Positions 17,480-28,265 of a stretch of 64,000 nt of DNA are shown piece by piece; the stretch's first letter is position 1, and the number at the start of each line of letters is the position of its first letter. Made by a program: the position numbers and the translations under genes. The notes below the pieces were generated by a model. The model was not told the DNA's origin, ran no database searches, and saw only the letters and a program-made list of their open reading frames with translations. The stretch is from Billgrantia montanilacus (GTDB taxonomy: Bacteria; Pseudomonadota; Gammaproteobacteria; Pseudomonadales; Halomonadaceae), in contig NZ_QPII01000002.1 in assembly GCF_003336675.1 (NCBI RefSeq), forward strand, positions 310,001 through 374,000, read 5' to 3'.

Positions 17480-18763
17480 TCAGAAATTTCCTTTCAACCA
17501 GCCCTTGATTCTTGCCAGCGCCGGAATCCCTTCCACTACCCCACGCCGGGAGACGTCATCACGCCCGGGTTGTGTCGTAACCAATCTGCCTTCGCGACCT
17601 CGCCCATTCCGCACCTCCTGAAGGGCATAATGTAGCAAACCCACGCCGGTAGAATAAATCGGGTTGCGGACCACATCGGCCAGGCCGCGCACGTTGAGCG
17701 GACAGGCAATGCGCACCGGCATATGGAATATTTCCTCGGCCAGCTCGACCACGCCCTCCATCCGCGACGTCCCGCCGGTCAGCACCACGCCAGCCGCCAC
17801 CAGATCCTCGAAGCCGCTGCGACGCAGCTCGTCACGGATCAGGGTAAACAGCTCCTCGTAGCGGGGCTCGACCACCTCTGCCAACGCCTGGCGGGAGAGA
17901 TCCCTGGCCGGACGGTCGCCAACGCTGGGTACCTTGATCATTTCGTCGCTGGAAGCCAGCTGCGTCAATGCGCAGGCGTACTTGACCTTGATCTCTTCAG
18001 CGTACTGGGTCGGCGTTCTCAATGCCATGGCGATATCATTGGTGACCTGATCGCCAGCAATGGGTATCACCGCCGTATGGCGAATGGCCCCTTCAGTGAA
18101 AACGGCGATATCGGTGGTGCCACCGCCGATGTCCACCATGCAGACACCCAGCTCCCGCTCATCCTCGGTGAGCACCGCCATGCTGGAGGCAAGCTGCTCA
18201 AGGATGATGGCATCCACCTCCAGGCCACAGCGACGAACGCACTTGTCGATATTCTGGACCGCGTTGAGTGCCGCCGTTACCAAGTGGACGCGTGCCTCGA
18301 GGCGAACACCTGACATGCCCAGCGGCTCGCGAATACCGCCCTGGGTGTCGATGGAAAACTCCTGGGGCAACACGTGCAGGACTCGCTGCCCTTCCGATAT
18401 TGCCCTTGCCCTTGCCGAGTCGATAACCCGATCGATGTCGGTTGACATGACTTCGCGATCTTTTATCGCAACCACGCCGTCCGAATTCATCGAGCTGATA
18501 TGACTGCCGGCAACGCCGACATAGACCGAATGGATATCACAACCGGCCATCAATTCGGCCTCTTCCACAGCACGCTGTATAGATTGCACCGTGGATTCGA
18601 TATTGATCACGACACCCTTTTTCATACCGCGGGAGGGGTGTGAGCCGATGCCAGCGATCTCGATGCCGCCATCATCGGTTGGCTGTCCGACGATCGCCAC
18701 CACCTTGGATGTTCCGATATCCAGTCCGACTACCATGTTAGATGAATTGGAAGTGACTGCCAT
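17480..18763 (-). CDS. ftsA: Cell division protein FtsA
   Basis: Actin-like ATPase that tethers FtsZ to the membrane and recruits later division proteins. The 427-residue protein opens with the nucleotide-binding MVVGLDIGTSKVVAIVG, has VDIGGGTTDIAVF and VVLTGGTSRMEGV of the actin fold, and ends with the amphipathic membrane-targeting helix ALARIKGWLKGNF. The start at 18763 has a good AGGAGA site. A 197-base gap separates it from ftsQ, unusual in this tightly packed cluster, and holds a promoter-like sequence. Confidence 0.97.
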   Translation of the reverse strand: MAVTSNSSNMVVGLDIGTSKVVAIVGQPTDDGGIEIAGIGSHPSRGMKKGVVINIESTVQSIQRAVEEAELMAGCDIHSVYVGVAGSHISSMNSDGVVAIKDREVMSTDIDRVIDSARARAISEGQRVLHVLPQEFSIDTQGGIREPLGMSGVRLEARVHLVTAALNAVQNIDKCVRRCGLEVDAIILEQLASSMAVLTEDERELGVCMVDIGGGTTDIAVFTEGAIRHTAVIPIAGDQVTNDIAMALRTPTQYAEEIKVKYACALTQLASSDEMIKVPSVGDRPARDLSRQALAEVVEPRYEELFTLIRDELRRSGFEDLVAAGVVLTGGTSRMEGVVELAEEIFHMPVRIACPLNVRGLADVVRNPIYSTGVGLLHYALQEVRNGRGREGRLVTTQPGRDDVSRRGVVEGIPALARIKGWLKGNF

Positions 18764-18960
18764 GCGCCGGGGTATCTCCTAAAACTTGACCCGCTGGGAA
18801 TTCCACTAACTGCTTTAAATGGTCATTGCGCCCATTATAGGAACAACTAGCGTTAAACCACCAGTCCAATACGTAAAACTGCGCTCACGATACGGGTTAT
18901 TTCTCACAAAAGGAACACCGGCTTCGTTCGAATCCTGTAGCCGTGCATTCAAAAAAGGAC
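18764..18960 (-). promoter_or_regulatory. ftsQ-ftsA gap with probable ftsAZ promoter
   Basis: On the minus strand a consensus TATAAT (complement of 18834-18839) lies about 70 bases before the ftsA start; the -35 is weak. The gap is AT-richer than its neighbours. It would let ftsA and ftsZ be expressed above the level of the upstream cluster. Nothing else is recognisable in it. Confidence 0.5.
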
Positions 18961-19686
18961 TCATCCTGCATCGTCGTTATCCGATTCTTCGATATCCGTT
19001 TCACCGTGCCAGGCCACCGCAACGCCATTGGGATAACGCAGGTCGATATAGCGGATATGCTCAGCCTGCTGACCCAGCTGTCGCTGCCAGGCGGCCCCCA
19101 GGCGTGCCAGACGAGCCTCGCGATCGCTGCGTCCCAGCATGACCCAGACCCCGTCATCGAGCTGCAGTCGCCAGGCGCCACGGGGTTCGAGCCGAAGTTG
19201 GCTGATGGTCAGCCCCAGGGCGTCGAAGCGGGGTACCAGGCGGTCATGATAGGCCAGCACTTCGGCCCCACTGCCCACGGGACCGGCGAGATCGGGCAGG
19301 CCGGAAGGAGGCAGTACCGGCGCATAGGCGAAGGGCTCACCTTCGGGGTTCAGCAGGTAGTCGTCGTTCCAACGGGCCACCGGGACCTGTTCGACCAGTT
19401 CGAAGGCCAGGGCATAAGGCCACTCCCGCGCCACGCGGACCTCCGCCAACCAGTTGACCGCCCTCGCCCGCCGGCGTAGTGCAGGCAGATCCGCCGACAG
19501 CCAGGTCTCTCCCTGTACCAGGGGTGCCAGCTGCGAGCGAAGGTAGTCGGCGTTGACATGGGTGAGATCCCCACGAATCGAGACCCGCTCTATGGGTCGG
19601 TCCAGCCACGTCCAGAGCGCCCGCCCCCCGGCCCCGAGCAGGATCAATAGCAGCAGCAGTCCCGTCAGCGAGCCGCGCTTGCTCAT
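18961..19686 (-). CDS. ftsQ: Cell division protein FtsQ
   Basis: Bitopic inner-membrane divisome protein that binds FtsB and FtsL. The 241-residue product has a short basic cytoplasmic start (MSKRGS), one transmembrane helix (about residues 6-26), then the POTRA domain (RPIERVSIRGDLTHVNADYLRSQL) and the beta domain (WPYALAFELVEQVPVARWN). The start at 19686 overlaps the ddl stop (ATGA); a longer in-frame start at 19725 would lie within ddl. The tail ESDNDDAG is acidic and variable. Confidence 0.93.
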   Translation of the reverse strand: MSKRGSLTGLLLLLILLGAGGRALWTWLDRPIERVSIRGDLTHVNADYLRSQLAPLVQGETWLSADLPALRRRARAVNWLAEVRVAREWPYALAFELVEQVPVARWNDDYLLNPEGEPFAYAPVLPPSGLPDLAGPVGSGAEVLAYHDRLVPRFDALGLTISQLRLEPRGAWRLQLDDGVWVMLGRSDREARLARLGAAWQRQLGQQAEHIRYIDLRYPNGVAVAWHGETDIEESDNDDAG

Positions 19687-20612
19687 GTCCGCTCGATTGG
19701 CAAAGTGGTGGCCAGGATACGACACACCAGGGTATCGAAATCGATCCCCGCGTGGGCGGCCGCTTGGGGCACCAGGCTGTGATCGGTCATGCCCGGCGAG
19801 GTATTGACCTCGATCAGCCAGAAGCGGCCTTCCCCATCGCGCATGACATCGACCCGCCCCCAGCCTTCACCGCCAACGGCATCGAAGGCTTGGCGGCAGA
19901 GCTCACCCAGCTCCGCCTCCTCATGGGCCTCCAGCCCGCACGGCAAGTGGTAAAGCGTATCGTTGGAGACGTACTTGGCGTCATAGTCGTAGAAGCCACC
20001 AGGCACCTCGACGCGTATGGCGGGGAGCACCACGTCGCCAAGCAACGAGACCGTGTACTCCTCACCCTCAATGAAGCGTTCGGCCATCACCCGTGCGTCG
20101 TAGCGGACGGCATCACGGTAGGCTGCCACCAGCGCTTCCCGGCTGTCGACGATACCGATACCCAGCGTCGATCCCTCATGGACGGGCTTGACGATCAGTG
20201 GCAGGCCCAGGTGGGCGATCACGTCATCCCAGTCAGCATCCGGCTCGAGCATCAACGACTCCGGCGTCGGCAGGCCCACCGACTGCCATATCTGCTTGGT
20301 CAACCGCTTATCCATCCCCAGGGCAGAGGCCAGCACGCCGCTGCCGGTATAGGGAATGCGCAGCAGTTCCAGCGCCCCCTGGAAGGTGCCGTCCTCGCCG
20401 CCGCGGCCATGCAGGGCAATGAAGACGCGATCTGGCGCCAGCGCCTCGAGCCCGCCCAGCCCGCCATCCGCGGGGTCGTAGCCGATGACGTCGACACCGC
20501 TGCGCTCCAGCGCTCTCAATACCGCCGCCCCGCTCCTGAGCGACACGTCACGCTCGGCGGAGTCACCCCCATAGAGCACCACCACTCGCCCAAAATCCCT
20601 TGCCTGGATCAT
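19683..20612 (-). CDS. ddl: D-alanine--D-alanine ligase
   Basis: ATP-grasp ligase that makes the D-Ala-D-Ala dipeptide used by MurF. The 309-residue DdlB-type protein begins with [19 protein letters not shown], has [19 protein letters not shown], the grasp segment [28 protein letters not shown], and the metal-binding C-terminus [21 protein letters not shown]. It overlaps murC by four bases upstream and ftsQ downstream. Confidence 0.96.
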   Translation of the reverse strand: MIQARDFGRVVVLYGGDSAERDVSLRSGAAVLRALERSGVDVIGYDPADGGLGGLEALAPDRVFIALHGRGGEDGTFQGALELLRIPYTGSGVLASALGMDKRLTKQIWQSVGLPTPESLMLEPDADWDDVIAHLGLPLIVKPVHEGSTLGIGIVDSREALVAAYRDAVRYDARVMAERFIEGEEYTVSLLGDVVLPAIRVEVPGGFYDYDAKYVSNDTLYHLPCGLEAHEEAELGELCRQAFDAVGGEGWGRVDVMRDGEGRFWLIEVNTSPGMTDHSLVPQAAAHAGIDFDTLVCRILATTLPIERT

Positions 20613-22021
20613 AGCGACACCTCATCGAGCTTGAGCCGACTCTCGGCCAGCCCCAGGGCGATGCCACCCACATCGCCGGCACCCTGGGTGATCAGGATGT
20701 CTCCGGAACGAAGTACCCGGGCAAGCAGGTCGGGCAGCTCCGACTTGTGCTGTACGAATATCGGATCGAGCCCGCCCCGCTGGCGAATGGAGCCCGCCAG
20801 TGTCCGGCCGTCGGCGCCGGGAATCGGTGCCTCGCCGGCACTATAGACGTCAAGCAACAGCAGCGTATCGACTTCACCAAGCACCTTCACGAAATCCTCA
20901 TAGAGGTCACGGGTGCGAGTGTAGCGATGGGGCTGATAGACCATCACCAGGCGGCGCTTTGGCCAGCCAGCGCGAACCGCGCGGATGACCATCTCCACTT
21001 CCCGCGGATGGTGGCCATAATCGTCCACCAGCATGACCTCCCCTTCACCGTCGGGCGGCGGGAAGTGGCCATGGACCTGGAACCGACGCCCCACCCCAGC
21101 AAAGCCGGCCAGGCCGCGAAGTATGGCGGCATCCTCGACGCCTGCGTCGGTAGCCACGACAATCGCGGCCAAGGCATTGAGGGCGTTGTGGCGCCCCGGC
21201 ATCGCCAGGCGCACCGACAGCGGTGCGAATCCGTCCGGACGCAGTGCGGTAAAGCAGACCTCGCCACCCTGCTGGACGAAGTCCGCGATGCGGTAATCGG
21301 CATCCTCGCTGAAACCGTAGGTCACGAACTGGCGCTGGACTTGCTCCAGCAGGCCACGCACGTGCTCATCGTCGATGCACAGAATGGCCAGCCCATAGAA
21401 GGGCAGATTGTGCAGAAACTCGATAAAGGTGTTCTTGAGACGATCGAAGTCACCGCCGTAGGTGCTCATGTGGTCGGCGTCGATATTGGTGACAATCGAC
21501 ACCATGGGCTGAAGGTGGAGAAAGGAGGCATCGGATTCGTCGGCCTCGGCCACCAGGTAGTCCCCCTCCCCCAGCCGCGCGTTGGTGCCGGCACTGGTCA
21601 GCCGTCCGCCGATCACGAAGGTCGGGTCCAACCCCCCTTCGCCCAGCAGCGTCGCCGTGAGGCTGGTGGTCGTGGTCTTGCCATGGGTGCCGGCAACCGC
21701 GATGCCATGTCGAAAGCGCATCAGCTCGGCCAGCATTTCGGCGCGGCGCACCACCGGCACACGATGCTCATGCGCCCAGAGGATCTCCGGGTTGGCTTCG
21801 TCCACGGCGGTTGAGACCACCACCACATCGGCGCTCATCACGTTCTCCACGCCGTGGCCGATGGCGACCTGGATGCCCTTCTCCCGCAGCCTTTCGACGA
21901 CCGGAGAGGCCTTGAGATCGCTGCCACTGACTCGGTAGCCCTGATTCGCGAGCACTTCAGCGATGCCGCACATGCCGGCACCACCGATGCCCACGAAATG
22001 GATGCGCCGGATACGGCGCAT
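20609..22021 (-). CDS. murC: UDP-N-acetylmuramate--L-alanine ligase
   Basis: Adds L-Ala to UDP-MurNAc, the first peptide step of peptidoglycan precursor synthesis. It begins near [24 protein letters not shown], has the ATP loop [11 protein letters not shown] near residue 112, [12 protein letters not shown] and [14 protein letters not shown]. From the ATG at 22021 it has 470 residues; E. coli MurC has about 15 more at the N-terminus. An in-frame TTG at 22048 (adding LPHHGRGLG) could be the real start, which would also narrow the gap to murG. The body is unambiguous, the start less so. Confidence 0.94.
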   Translation of the reverse strand: MRRIRRIHFVGIGGAGMCGIAEVLANQGYRVSGSDLKASPVVERLREKGIQVAIGHGVENVMSADVVVVSTAVDEANPEILWAHEHRVPVVRRAEMLAELMRFRHGIAVAGTHGKTTTTSLTATLLGEGGLDPTFVIGGRLTSAGTNARLGEGDYLVAEADESDASFLHLQPMVSIVTNIDADHMSTYGGDFDRLKNTFIEFLHNLPFYGLAILCIDDEHVRGLLEQVQRQFVTYGFSEDADYRIADFVQQGGEVCFTALRPDGFAPLSVRLAMPGRHNALNALAAIVVATDAGVEDAAILRGLAGFAGVGRRFQVHGHFPPPDGEGEVMLVDDYGHHPREVEMVIRAVRAGWPKRRLVMVYQPHRYTRTRDLYEDFVKVLGEVDTLLLLDVYSAGEAPIPGADGRTLAGSIRQRGGLDPIFVQHKSELPDLLARVLRSGDILITQGAGDVGGIALGLAESRLKLDEVSL

Positions 22022-22079
22022 GCCCAGGCCACGCCCATGATGGGGCAAGGCTGCCTGGCCGGGAACCGGCCTCAGGGTG

Positions 22080-23168
22080 CTATCGCTCAAGAGCTGTCTC
22101 CATGCAACCGGCCACCAGGTGCTCGACGGCGTCGAGATGCGCACACGCCCTCGAGCGCTGCGCCATGGTGGCCAGGGTATCGGGTTGCAGCAGTGTCGTC
22201 AGGCGATTGGCGAGTGACACTGCCGTCATGTCGTGTTGTGCCAGCAGTTCGGCCGCCCCCGCCGCGACCAGGGCACGAGCGTTGGCGGTCTGGTGGTCAT
22301 CGACCGCATGGGGCAAAGGCACGAACAGAGCCGGCTTGGCGGCGGCAGCCAGCTCGGAAACGGTCAACGCCCCGGCACGGCACACCACCAGGTCGGCCCA
22401 GTCGTAGGCCGCCGCCATGTCATCGATGAAGTCGACCACTTCAGCCTCGACCCCTTGTGCGGCATAGGCCGCTCGGGTGGCCGCCTCCTTGTTACGTCCG
22501 GCCTGGTGCCTCACCGCGGGCCGCAACGCTTCCGGCAGCTGTGCCAAACCTTCCGGCACACGCTGATTCAATGCCTGCGCCCCCAGCGAACCGCCAACTA
22601 CCAGCAGTCGCAGAGGGCGGCCGGTCATCGTTCCACTGTCCCGCGGGGTCTCTCCCAAGGTGGCGATATCGGCGCGCACCGGGTTGCCGATCACCTCGGC
22701 ACGGCCGGGAAAGGCGTGATCGAAGGCGCCGTAGACCCGCTTCGCAAGCCGCGCCAGAGCCCGGTTGGTCAAGCCCGCCACGGCGTTCTGCTCATGGATG
22801 ATCAGCGGACGCCGCATCAGCCAGGCGGCAAGCCCGCCAGGTCCACTGGCAAAGCCGCCAAGCCCCACCACCAGCTGCGGATCGAGCCCTCGCAGGATAC
22901 CGGCAGCCTGCCATATGGCACGGGTCAGGTTGAAGGGGGCCAGCAGCCAGCCGGTCAGGCCATTGCCACGCAGTCCGGTCACGGAGATGCGGTTAAGAGG
23001 GATACCGGCGGCGGGGACCAGGCGGTTCTCGATGCCGTGTGAGCTACCCAGCCAGTGGACTTCCATTCCCTGTGCCTGAAGCCCTCTGGCCAGGGACAGA
23101 GCAGGTATGACATGTCCTCCGGTGCCTCCCGCCATGATCACTACGCGCCGTGTCTTCGCCTCGCTCAC
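22080..23168 (-). CDS. murG: Lipid II synthase, MurG glycosyltransferase
   Basis: Peripheral inner-membrane enzyme that transfers GlcNAc from UDP-GlcNAc to lipid I, making lipid II. The 362-residue protein has the N-terminal [17 protein letters not shown] loop, [33 protein letters not shown] and the donor-site segment [31 protein letters not shown]. It overlaps ftsW by four bases at its start. Confidence 0.97.
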   Translation of the reverse strand: MSEAKTRRVVIMAGGTGGHVIPALSLARGLQAQGMEVHWLGSSHGIENRLVPAAGIPLNRISVTGLRGNGLTGWLLAPFNLTRAIWQAAGILRGLDPQLVVGLGGFASGPGGLAAWLMRRPLIIHEQNAVAGLTNRALARLAKRVYGAFDHAFPGRAEVIGNPVRADIATLGETPRDSGTMTGRPLRLLVVGGSLGAQALNQRVPEGLAQLPEALRPAVRHQAGRNKEAATRAAYAAQGVEAEVVDFIDDMAAAYDWADLVVCRAGALTVSELAAAAKPALFVPLPHAVDDHQTANARALVAAGAAELLAQHDMTAVSLANRLTTLLQPDTLATMAQRSRACAHLDAVEHLVAGCMETALER

Positions 23169-24385
23169 TTGCCGACTCCTTGTGCTTCGGGCACCCGGCG
23201 CCCGGCCTCGGTCTCACGACGCGCGACGGGCTTCGCTTTTTGCTGCGCCAGCCGAGTCTCGATATCGGCACGCAGCAGTAGCGCCATCATCATGGCGCTG
23301 ATCAACAGGCTCGACCCTCCGTAGCTCAAGAGCGGCAGGGTCAAGCCCTTGGTGGGGAGCATGCCGGTACTGACAGCAATGTTGATGAAAGCCTGGGCTC
23401 CCACCACCAGGGCAATGCCATAGCAGAGGTAAGCCGCGAACGCCTTACCGGCCAGTTCCGCACGCCGCCCTATCGCCATGGCCCGGTAGATCAACAGAGC
23501 AAAGAGTCCTACAACGCCAATCGCACCGAACAGCCCCAACTCCTCAGCCAGCACGGCGAACACGAAATCGGTGTGGGCCTCGGGCAGGTAGAAAAGCTTC
23601 TGAACGCTATTGCCCAGCCCCATGCCCAGCCAGTGGCCTCGGCCATAGGCGATGAGTGCCTGGGTCAACTGGTAACCGCTGGCGAACTGGTCCGCCCAGG
23701 GGTCGGAAAAACTGGTCAGTCGGGCCAGGCGATAGGGCTCGGCGATGGCGACATAGAAACCCAGCACCCCGATACCGCCGAGTATCAGCACGAAGCGAAC
23801 CCAGGGCGCCCCGGCCATCAGCAGCATGCCCATCACACACCCTGTCATGACCACCACGGCGCCATAGTCGGGCTCGAGAATCAGCAGCACGGCAATGACG
23901 CCCATCACCAGCAGGGGACGCAGGAAGGCGCCCCACTGACGCCGCACCTGGGGCAGGAAACGTTCAAGATAGCCGGCCAGGTAGGCAATCAGGCAGAGCT
24001 TGGCGATTTCCGACACCTGCAGGTTGAAGGGTATCCCGGGAATAGAGAGCCAGCGCCGGCTGCCGTTGACCTCGCGGCCGACGAATAAAACCAGTACCAG
24101 GAGGACAATACTGACCAGCAGCAGCAGCGGGCCGTTGGCCCGCCACCAGGCCAGCGGGGTGCGCAGCGTAAAGCCGGCCGCCACCAGGGCAACGACCACG
24201 AAAAGGGCATGGCGCTGACTGAAGTACCAGGGATTGCCGGTCAACCCGGCAGCCACTTCCGTGGAGGCCGATGTCACCATCACCCAGCCAATGAGCATCA
24301 GCGCTACGGCGGCGAATACCAGCCAGCCGTCGAAGGACTGGTGCTCGGTCGAGAGACGCTGGCGCAGCCTGGAAAGACGGGTCAC
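23165..24385 (-). CDS. ftsW: Septal peptidoglycan polymerase FtsW
   Basis: SEDS-family glycosyltransferase that polymerises lipid II at the septum with FtsI. The 406-residue protein has a cytoplasmic N-terminus, then about ten transmembrane stretches with the family landmarks NGSRRWLSIPGIPFNLQVSEIAKL, ILEPDYGAVVVM, AYGRGHWLGMGLGNSVQKLFYLPEAHTDFVFAVLAEELG and GMLPTKGLTLPLLSYGGSSLL. It overlaps murD by four bases and murG by four. The charged C-terminal tail after residue 375 is variable. Confidence 0.97.
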   Translation of the reverse strand: MTRLSRLRQRLSTEHQSFDGWLVFAAVALMLIGWVMVTSASTEVAAGLTGNPWYFSQRHALFVVVALVAAGFTLRTPLAWWRANGPLLLLVSIVLLVLVLFVGREVNGSRRWLSIPGIPFNLQVSEIAKLCLIAYLAGYLERFLPQVRRQWGAFLRPLLVMGVIAVLLILEPDYGAVVVMTGCVMGMLLMAGAPWVRFVLILGGIGVLGFYVAIAEPYRLARLTSFSDPWADQFASGYQLTQALIAYGRGHWLGMGLGNSVQKLFYLPEAHTDFVFAVLAEELGLFGAIGVVGLFALLIYRAMAIGRRAELAGKAFAAYLCYGIALVVGAQAFINIAVSTGMLPTKGLTLPLLSYGGSSLLISAMMMALLLRADIETRLAQQKAKPVARRETEAGRRVPEAQGVGK

Positions 24386-25761
24386 GAAGAGACTCCTGTG
24401 GCACAGAGGCCGACCCAGCGCCGGAATACCTCACCGCGCTCCTGGTAGTTGGCAAACTGATCCAGGCTGGCACATGCCGGCGATAGCAGCACACAGTCTC
24501 CCGGCTCGGCGATGGCCTGTGCCCGCACCATGGCCGCCTCGAGGTCGTCGACCTGGGTCACGCGCACGGCCCCTCCAAGCGCCTTTTCGAGGCGCCCGGC
24601 GTCCAGGCCGAAGAGGATCGCTTCACGGCCATACCGGGCGAGGGGATCGGCAAGCGGACGGAAATCGGCCCCTTTACCCATGCCGCCGGCAAGCAGCACG
24701 AGCCGACCTTCAAGGGTCGGGCCGAGACCGGCGATGGCGGCCAGGGTGGCCGCCACGTTGGTGCCCTTGGTGTCATTGATCCAGCGCACCCCGCCAATGT
24801 CGGCGATCCACTCACAGCGGTGCGGCAATCCGGGAAAGCGGCGCAGCACGCGGCGCATGGCGTCCAGCGGCAGCGCGAGGTGGCGCCCCACGGCCAGGGC
24901 CGCCAGAGCATTGGCCTGGTTGTGGCGCCCCGGCAGGCGCACCTCGTCGGCGAGCATCAGCGGCTTGTCGCCGTGCATCAGCCAGTCACGACCCTCACGG
25001 CGGCCGACGCCCCACTCACCGGCCGCGGGGGCGCGGGTGGTGAAGCGATCCTGCGCCGGCAGGCGGGTCTCGGGCCAGGTCATGGGATCCTCGGCGTTGA
25101 CCACCCCATGGCGAGCGCCACGGAATATCCCGAGCTTGGCGGCCCGGTAGCCGGCCATGTCGCCGTGGCGATCGAGGTGGTCCTCGGAGAGGTTGAGGAA
25201 GACTGCGCTCTCGGCCCCCAGGCGTGGCGTGGTCTCCAACTGGAAGCTGGAAAGTTCGAGCACGTAGCAGTCGGCATTCGGCTCGTCATCGAGCAGGTCC
25301 AGTGCTGGCGTACCCAGGTTGCCGCCCACCGCGACGCGGCGGCCGGCTTCCCGGGCCATCTCTCCGATCAGGGTGGTGACGGTGGACTTGGCATTGGAGC
25401 CGGTGATGGCGACGATGGGCGCGCCACAGGCGCGCACGAAGAGCGCGATCTCGCCGACCACCAGGGGATCGCCGGTAGCATCGCGCACCCGCCCGGCAAG
25501 TTCGGCGAGCCCCAGGGCGCGAGGATCCACCCCGGGGCTGAGCACCACTTCCTCCACTTCGCTCAGGTCAAGCGACGTCAGCGTGCCACAATGAATCTCG
25601 ACACCGGGATGCGCCGCACGGAAATCGTCGACATCGGGCGGAACGGCACGGGTATCGGCCACCATGTAGGGCACCCCCTGGCGCGACAGGTGCCGGCATA
25701 TGGCACGACCGGATATACCGAGCCCGACCACCAGGGTCATACCCTTCGGCACCTTATGCAT
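24382..25761 (-). CDS. murD: UDP-N-acetylmuramoyl-L-alanine--D-glutamate ligase
   Basis: Adds D-Glu to UDP-MurNAc-L-Ala. The 459-residue protein begins MHKVPKGMTLVVGLGISGRAICRHL, has the ATP loop AITGSNAKSTVTTL near residue 116, LELSSFQLETT, LNLSEDHLDRHG and WINDTKGTNVAATLAAI. The ATG at 25761 is preceded by CAGGAG. A much longer in-frame opening runs back through mraY in another frame and is rejected. It overlaps ftsW and is 44 bases from mraY. Confidence 0.96.
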   Translation of the reverse strand: MHKVPKGMTLVVGLGISGRAICRHLSRQGVPYMVADTRAVPPDVDDFRAAHPGVEIHCGTLTSLDLSEVEEVVLSPGVDPRALGLAELAGRVRDATGDPLVVGEIALFVRACGAPIVAITGSNAKSTVTTLIGEMAREAGRRVAVGGNLGTPALDLLDDEPNADCYVLELSSFQLETTPRLGAESAVFLNLSEDHLDRHGDMAGYRAAKLGIFRGARHGVVNAEDPMTWPETRLPAQDRFTTRAPAAGEWGVGRREGRDWLMHGDKPLMLADEVRLPGRHNQANALAALAVGRHLALPLDAMRRVLRRFPGLPHRCEWIADIGGVRWINDTKGTNVAATLAAIAGLGPTLEGRLVLLAGGMGKGADFRPLADPLARYGREAILFGLDAGRLEKALGGAVRVTQVDDLEAAMVRAQAIAEPGDCVLLSPACASLDQFANYQERGEVFRRWVGLCATGVSS

Positions 25762-25805
25762 GCTCGACTCCTGTCCGTTGCACAGAATAGGCCAGACCTG
25801 GTGAC

Positions 25806-26888
25806 TCAGCGTATCTTCAGGGTAGCCAGGCCGATCAACACCATTACCACGGTGATGATCCAGAAGCGCACGATGACACGCGGCTCGGGCCATCCCTTGA
25901 GTTCGAAGTGATGGTGCAGCGGCGCCATGCGGAAGATACGGCGCCCCGTCAGCTTGTACGAGCCTACCTGAAGGATCACCGAGACCGTCTCCATGACGAA
26001 GATTCCGCCCATGATGAAGAGCACGATCTCCTGGCGAACGATGACCGCCACCACCCCCAGCGCGGCCCCCAGGGCCAGCGCTCCGACGTCGCCCATGAAG
26101 ACCTGGGCCGGATAGGTGTTGAACCACAGGAAGCCCAGGCCGGCTCCCGAAATGGTGGCGCAGAAGACCGCCAGCTCGCCGGCCCCGACGATATTGGGAA
26201 TCTGCAGGTAGTTGGCGAATACCGCGTTGCCGCTGGCGTAGGCGAATACCGCCAGGCCCATGGCAACCATCACAGTGGGCATGATCGCCAGCCCGTCCAG
26301 GCCATCGGTGAGGTTGACGGCATTGGAACTACCGACGATCACCAGGTAGGTCAATACGATGTAGAAGCCCCCCAGCGGTATCACGATGTCCTTGAACAGG
26401 GGCACGATCAGGCTGGTTTCCACCGGACTGCCCGCAGTGTAATACAGCACCAGGGCGGCGATCAGGCCAATCACGGACTGCCACAGGTACTTCCAGCGTG
26501 CCGGCAACCCCCTGGGATTCTTCTCCACCACCTTGCGATAGTCGTCGACCCAGCCAATGGCACCGAAGCCCAGGGTCACCACCAGCACGACCCAGACGTA
26601 GTGCACACTCAGGTCCGACCACAGCAGCGTACTGACGGCGATGGCCATCAGGATCATGGCGCCACCCATGGTCGGCGTGCCGGCCTTGGACAGGTGGGAC
26701 TGGGGGCCGTCATCGCGCACCGCCTGGCCAATCTGGCGCTCGACCAGCCGGCGAATCATCCATGGACCTAGCCACAGACAGAGCAGCAGGGCCGTCATGG
26801 TCCCCAGGATCATCCGTAGGGTAAGGTAATTGAAGACGTTGAAGGCGCTCTGGTATTGCGCCAGGATATTAGCCAGAAAAAGCAGCAT
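25806..26888 (-). CDS. mraY: Phospho-N-acetylmuramoyl-pentapeptide transferase
   Basis: Integral membrane enzyme that moves phospho-MurNAc-pentapeptide onto undecaprenyl phosphate, making lipid I. The 360-residue protein (the E. coli length) has about ten transmembrane segments and the MraY motifs [58 protein letters not shown] and the His-rich [13 protein letters not shown]. It starts nine bases after murF. Confidence 0.98.
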   Translation of the reverse strand: MLLFLANILAQYQSAFNVFNYLTLRMILGTMTALLLCLWLGPWMIRRLVERQIGQAVRDDGPQSHLSKAGTPTMGGAMILMAIAVSTLLWSDLSVHYVWVVLVVTLGFGAIGWVDDYRKVVEKNPRGLPARWKYLWQSVIGLIAALVLYYTAGSPVETSLIVPLFKDIVIPLGGFYIVLTYLVIVGSSNAVNLTDGLDGLAIMPTVMVAMGLAVFAYASGNAVFANYLQIPNIVGAGELAVFCATISGAGLGFLWFNTYPAQVFMGDVGALALGAALGVVAVIVRQEIVLFIMGGIFVMETVSVILQVGSYKLTGRRIFRMAPLHHHFELKGWPEPRVIVRFWIITVVMVLIGLATLKIR

Positions 26889-26897
26889 GTGTTGCGT

Positions 26898-28265
26898 TCA
26901 CCTTGATGCGTCAGCGCGTAGTGTGGCCACGACCCGCTCCATTCCGGCACTGCGCGATCCCTTGATCAGTACGCTTGCCCCGGGGGGGAGTTGATTCAGG
27001 ACGTGGCGCGTCAGCGCGTCGCGGTCGTTGAAATGGCACCCGCCCTCTCCGAAGGCGCTGCTGGCTGGCTGCGCCAGCTCGCCGCAGGTGCCGAGCACGT
27101 CGATTCCCAGTTCCCGCGCATAGCGGCCGACTTCGGCATGCAGTCGGTCCGATGCCTCCCCCAGTTCGCCCATGGCCCCCAGCAGGCACCATCGCGGCCC
27201 CGGCAATTCGGCCAGCAGCGACAGGGCCGCCTTCACCGCGCCGGGGTTGGCATTATATGTATCGTCGAGCAGCCGGCATCCGTTGATACCGGGTTCCGGG
27301 CTCAGGCGGCCTGGCATGGGTACGACGGCCTCCAGCCGGGCCAGCAGTGGTTCGGGGGCATGCCCCAACGCGATGGCACCCGCCATTGCCGCCAGCACAT
27401 TGGCCACCCCATGACGTCCCAGCAGGGCCAGTTGCACCCGTCCGCATCGACGCCCGTCCACGACAAGCGTGAAAGCATAGCGCCCCATGGCGTCACAGGC
27501 CAGCTCGACGGCATGCACCCGCGCCTTCGGGCCAAAGCCGAAGTCCATCACCGGCCGCGGAGTGGCAAGCCGCGACCAGAGCGGGAAGTAGCGATCGTCG
27601 CGATTGAGCACCGCGATGCCGTCGTCGCCCAGGCCGGCGAGAATCTCCGCCTTGGCCTGGGCGATCTGTCCCATGCCGCCGAACTCGCCCACATGCGCGC
27701 CGGTGACGTTGGTGATGATCGCCACCTGCGGCTGAGCGAGCATCGTGGTCCAGGCGATTTCGCCCAGATGATTCGCACCGAGCTCCACCACCGCCTGCCG
27801 ATGGTTGGAACTCAGCGCAATCAGGGTGAGCGGTGCACCGATATCGTTGTTGAGGTTGCCATGGGTGGCCAGGGTCTCGCCGGGGCCGCCCAGCAGCTGA
27901 GAGAGGATCTCCTTGACGCTGGTCTTGCCGCTGTTGCCGGTCACTGCTACCAGCGGTCCACCCCAGGCCCGGCGCCGTGCCCGCCCCAGCAACCCCAGGG
28001 CCAGGCGGGTATCCGGCACCACCAGCTGCGGCAGCGGGTCGTCTATCGGCTCCTCGACCAGCGCCGCTGCCGCCCCGGCTTCCCGCGCCTGGGTGATGAA
28101 GTCATGGGCGTCGAAACGCTCGCCGCGAAGCGCCACGAACAGGGCATCGGGGACCGGCCTGCGTGAATCGGTCACGATGTCATCCAACCGCCTATCTTCC
28201 CCGGGAAGGGCCACCCCGAGCGCTTCGGCCACCTCCGCCAGTGTCGTCAGTCCGGGCCTAGGCAT
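26898..28265 (-). CDS. murF: UDP-MurNAc-tripeptide D-alanyl-D-alanine ligase
   Basis: Adds the D-Ala-D-Ala dipeptide to complete the pentapeptide precursor. The 455-residue protein starts MPRPGLTTLAEVAEAL, has DIVTDSRRPVPDALFVALRGERFDAHDF, ATP loop AVTGNSGKTSVKEIL near residue 109, ELGANHLGEIAW and LLDDTYNANPGAVKAAL. The start at 28265 overlaps the murE end by eight bases; a longer start at 28337 lies within murE and is unlikely. Confidence 0.96.
   Translation of the reverse strand: MPRPGLTTLAEVAEALGVALPGEDRRLDDIVTDSRRPVPDALFVALRGERFDAHDFITQAREAGAAAALVEEPIDDPLPQLVVPDTRLALGLLGRARRRAWGGPLVAVTGNSGKTSVKEILSQLLGGPGETLATHGNLNNDIGAPLTLIALSSNHRQAVVELGANHLGEIAWTTMLAQPQVAIITNVTGAHVGEFGGMGQIAQAKAEILAGLGDDGIAVLNRDDRYFPLWSRLATPRPVMDFGFGPKARVHAVELACDAMGRYAFTLVVDGRRCGRVQLALLGRHGVANVLAAMAGAIALGHAPEPLLARLEAVVPMPGRLSPEPGINGCRLLDDTYNANPGAVKAALSLLAELPGPRWCLLGAMGELGEASDRLHAEVGRYARELGIDVLGTCGELAQPASSAFGEGGCHFNDRDALTRHVLNQLPPGASVLIKGSRSAGMERVVATLRADASR

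Noticed and set aside
18764..18960. Possible small gene between ftsQ and ftsA
   Set aside because: No frame with a credible start and coding bias; the AT-rich gap fits a promoter region.
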